From: Planctomycetota bacterium
GTDB taxonomy: Bacteria > Planctomycetota > Phycisphaerae > WQYP01
Direction of reading: 5' to 3'
Length of the DNA: 5,375 bases
NCBI GenBank assembly: GCA_021805585.1
Contig: JAJZEY010000241.1
Coordinates: forward strand, 1 to 5,375
Shown here: piece by piece, positions 5,228 through 5,375 of the stretch
Layout of the letters: every line of letters begins with the position of its first letter
How positions within the stretch are numbered: position 1 is the stretch's first letter
Notes under the pieces: model-generated
Told to the model about the DNA's origin: nothing
The model's database searches: none
What the model saw: the letters and a program-made list of their open reading frames with translations, nothing else
Translations under genes and position numbers: made by a program

Positions 5228-5375
5228 ATGAGTCTGTTTCCATCTTCAACCGGGCTGGGCATGTGCTATAAGCCGCAGGCGCTTTTTCCGTTTCTTCAGG
5301 CCGCGTTGACCCGCCGTGTGGACCTGGCGCTGATGAGCGACTCGAACACGGTTAAGGGAAATGACCAGGGGTACA
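5228..5375 (+). CDS. Start of a probable SGNH/GDSL-like hydrolase (3' end outside window)
   Basis: Forty-nine codons of a gene running off the window. The ATG has AAAGGA (5215-5220) seven bases upstream. Residues 31-48 read VDLALMSDSNTVKGNDQG: a beta-strand-like hydrophobic run followed by S-D-S-N-T, which resembles block I (G-D-S-x-T) of SGNH/GDSL esterases, where the serine (here Ser39) is the nucleophile. The usual glycine is replaced by serine at 37. Members of this superfamily act as esterases or deacetylases on polysaccharides and lipids and are common as domains on phage tail or adhesion proteins. The other SGNH blocks (Gly, Asn, Asp-His) would lie beyond the window, so the assignment rests on one motif. 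It is the fifth co-directional gene of the capsid cluster. Confidence 0.55.
   Translation, partial: MSLFPSSTGLGMCYKPQALFPFLQAALTRRVDLALMSDSNTVKGNDQGY

Noticed and set aside
1..5375. CRISPR array, tRNA, rRNA, insertion sequence or integrase attachment site
   Set aside because: No regularly spaced repeats, no cloverleaf, no transposase or integrase frame, and no matching direct repeats flanking the phage-like part were seen.

Overview
The window joins the end of a housekeeping gene to what looks like the start of a phage-derived structural module. From left to right it holds: the C-terminus of an elongation factor G; a very small lysine-rich gene on the minus strand with its own promoter, ribosome binding site and terminator; a two-helix membrane protein with a long disordered N-terminus; about 430 bases without a convincing gene; an HK97-fold major capsid protein; three small membrane-associated proteins; and the beginning of a probable SGNH/GDSL-type hydrolase cut by the window end.

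The DNA is bacterial, moderately GC-rich, with clear Shine-Dalgarno sites ahead of nearly every gene. An EF-G of somewhat divergent sequence, a lipoprotein signal, and loosely spaced genes would fit a Gram-negative-type bacterium. My impression is Planctomycetota or a relative, but nothing in the window proves it.

Region 1-1814 (cellular part): the EF-G gene (+) and the small basic gene (-) converge on a strong hairpin terminator at 491-526. The small gene and the membrane protein at 1089 diverge from a shared 387-base region with a good promoter candidate in each direction (818-795 minus, 935-962 plus).

Region 1815-5375 (phage-like part): the capsid gene has a structured leader with two back-to-back hairpins. 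It is followed on the same strand by a one-helix/coiled-coil protein, a lipoprotein with an extra C-terminal membrane helix, a 67-residue one-helix protein and the partial hydrolase. The gaps (54-129 bases) are wide for a phage operon, and each gene has its own Shine-Dalgarno. No terminase, portal or prohead protease lies in the 2 kb upstream of the capsid gene, where they are normally found. The module is therefore a rearranged prophage, a capsid-only remnant, or a domesticated capsid locus. Membrane and envelope proteins directly after the capsid gene suggest lysis or envelope-interaction functions, but this is inference from position and topology only.
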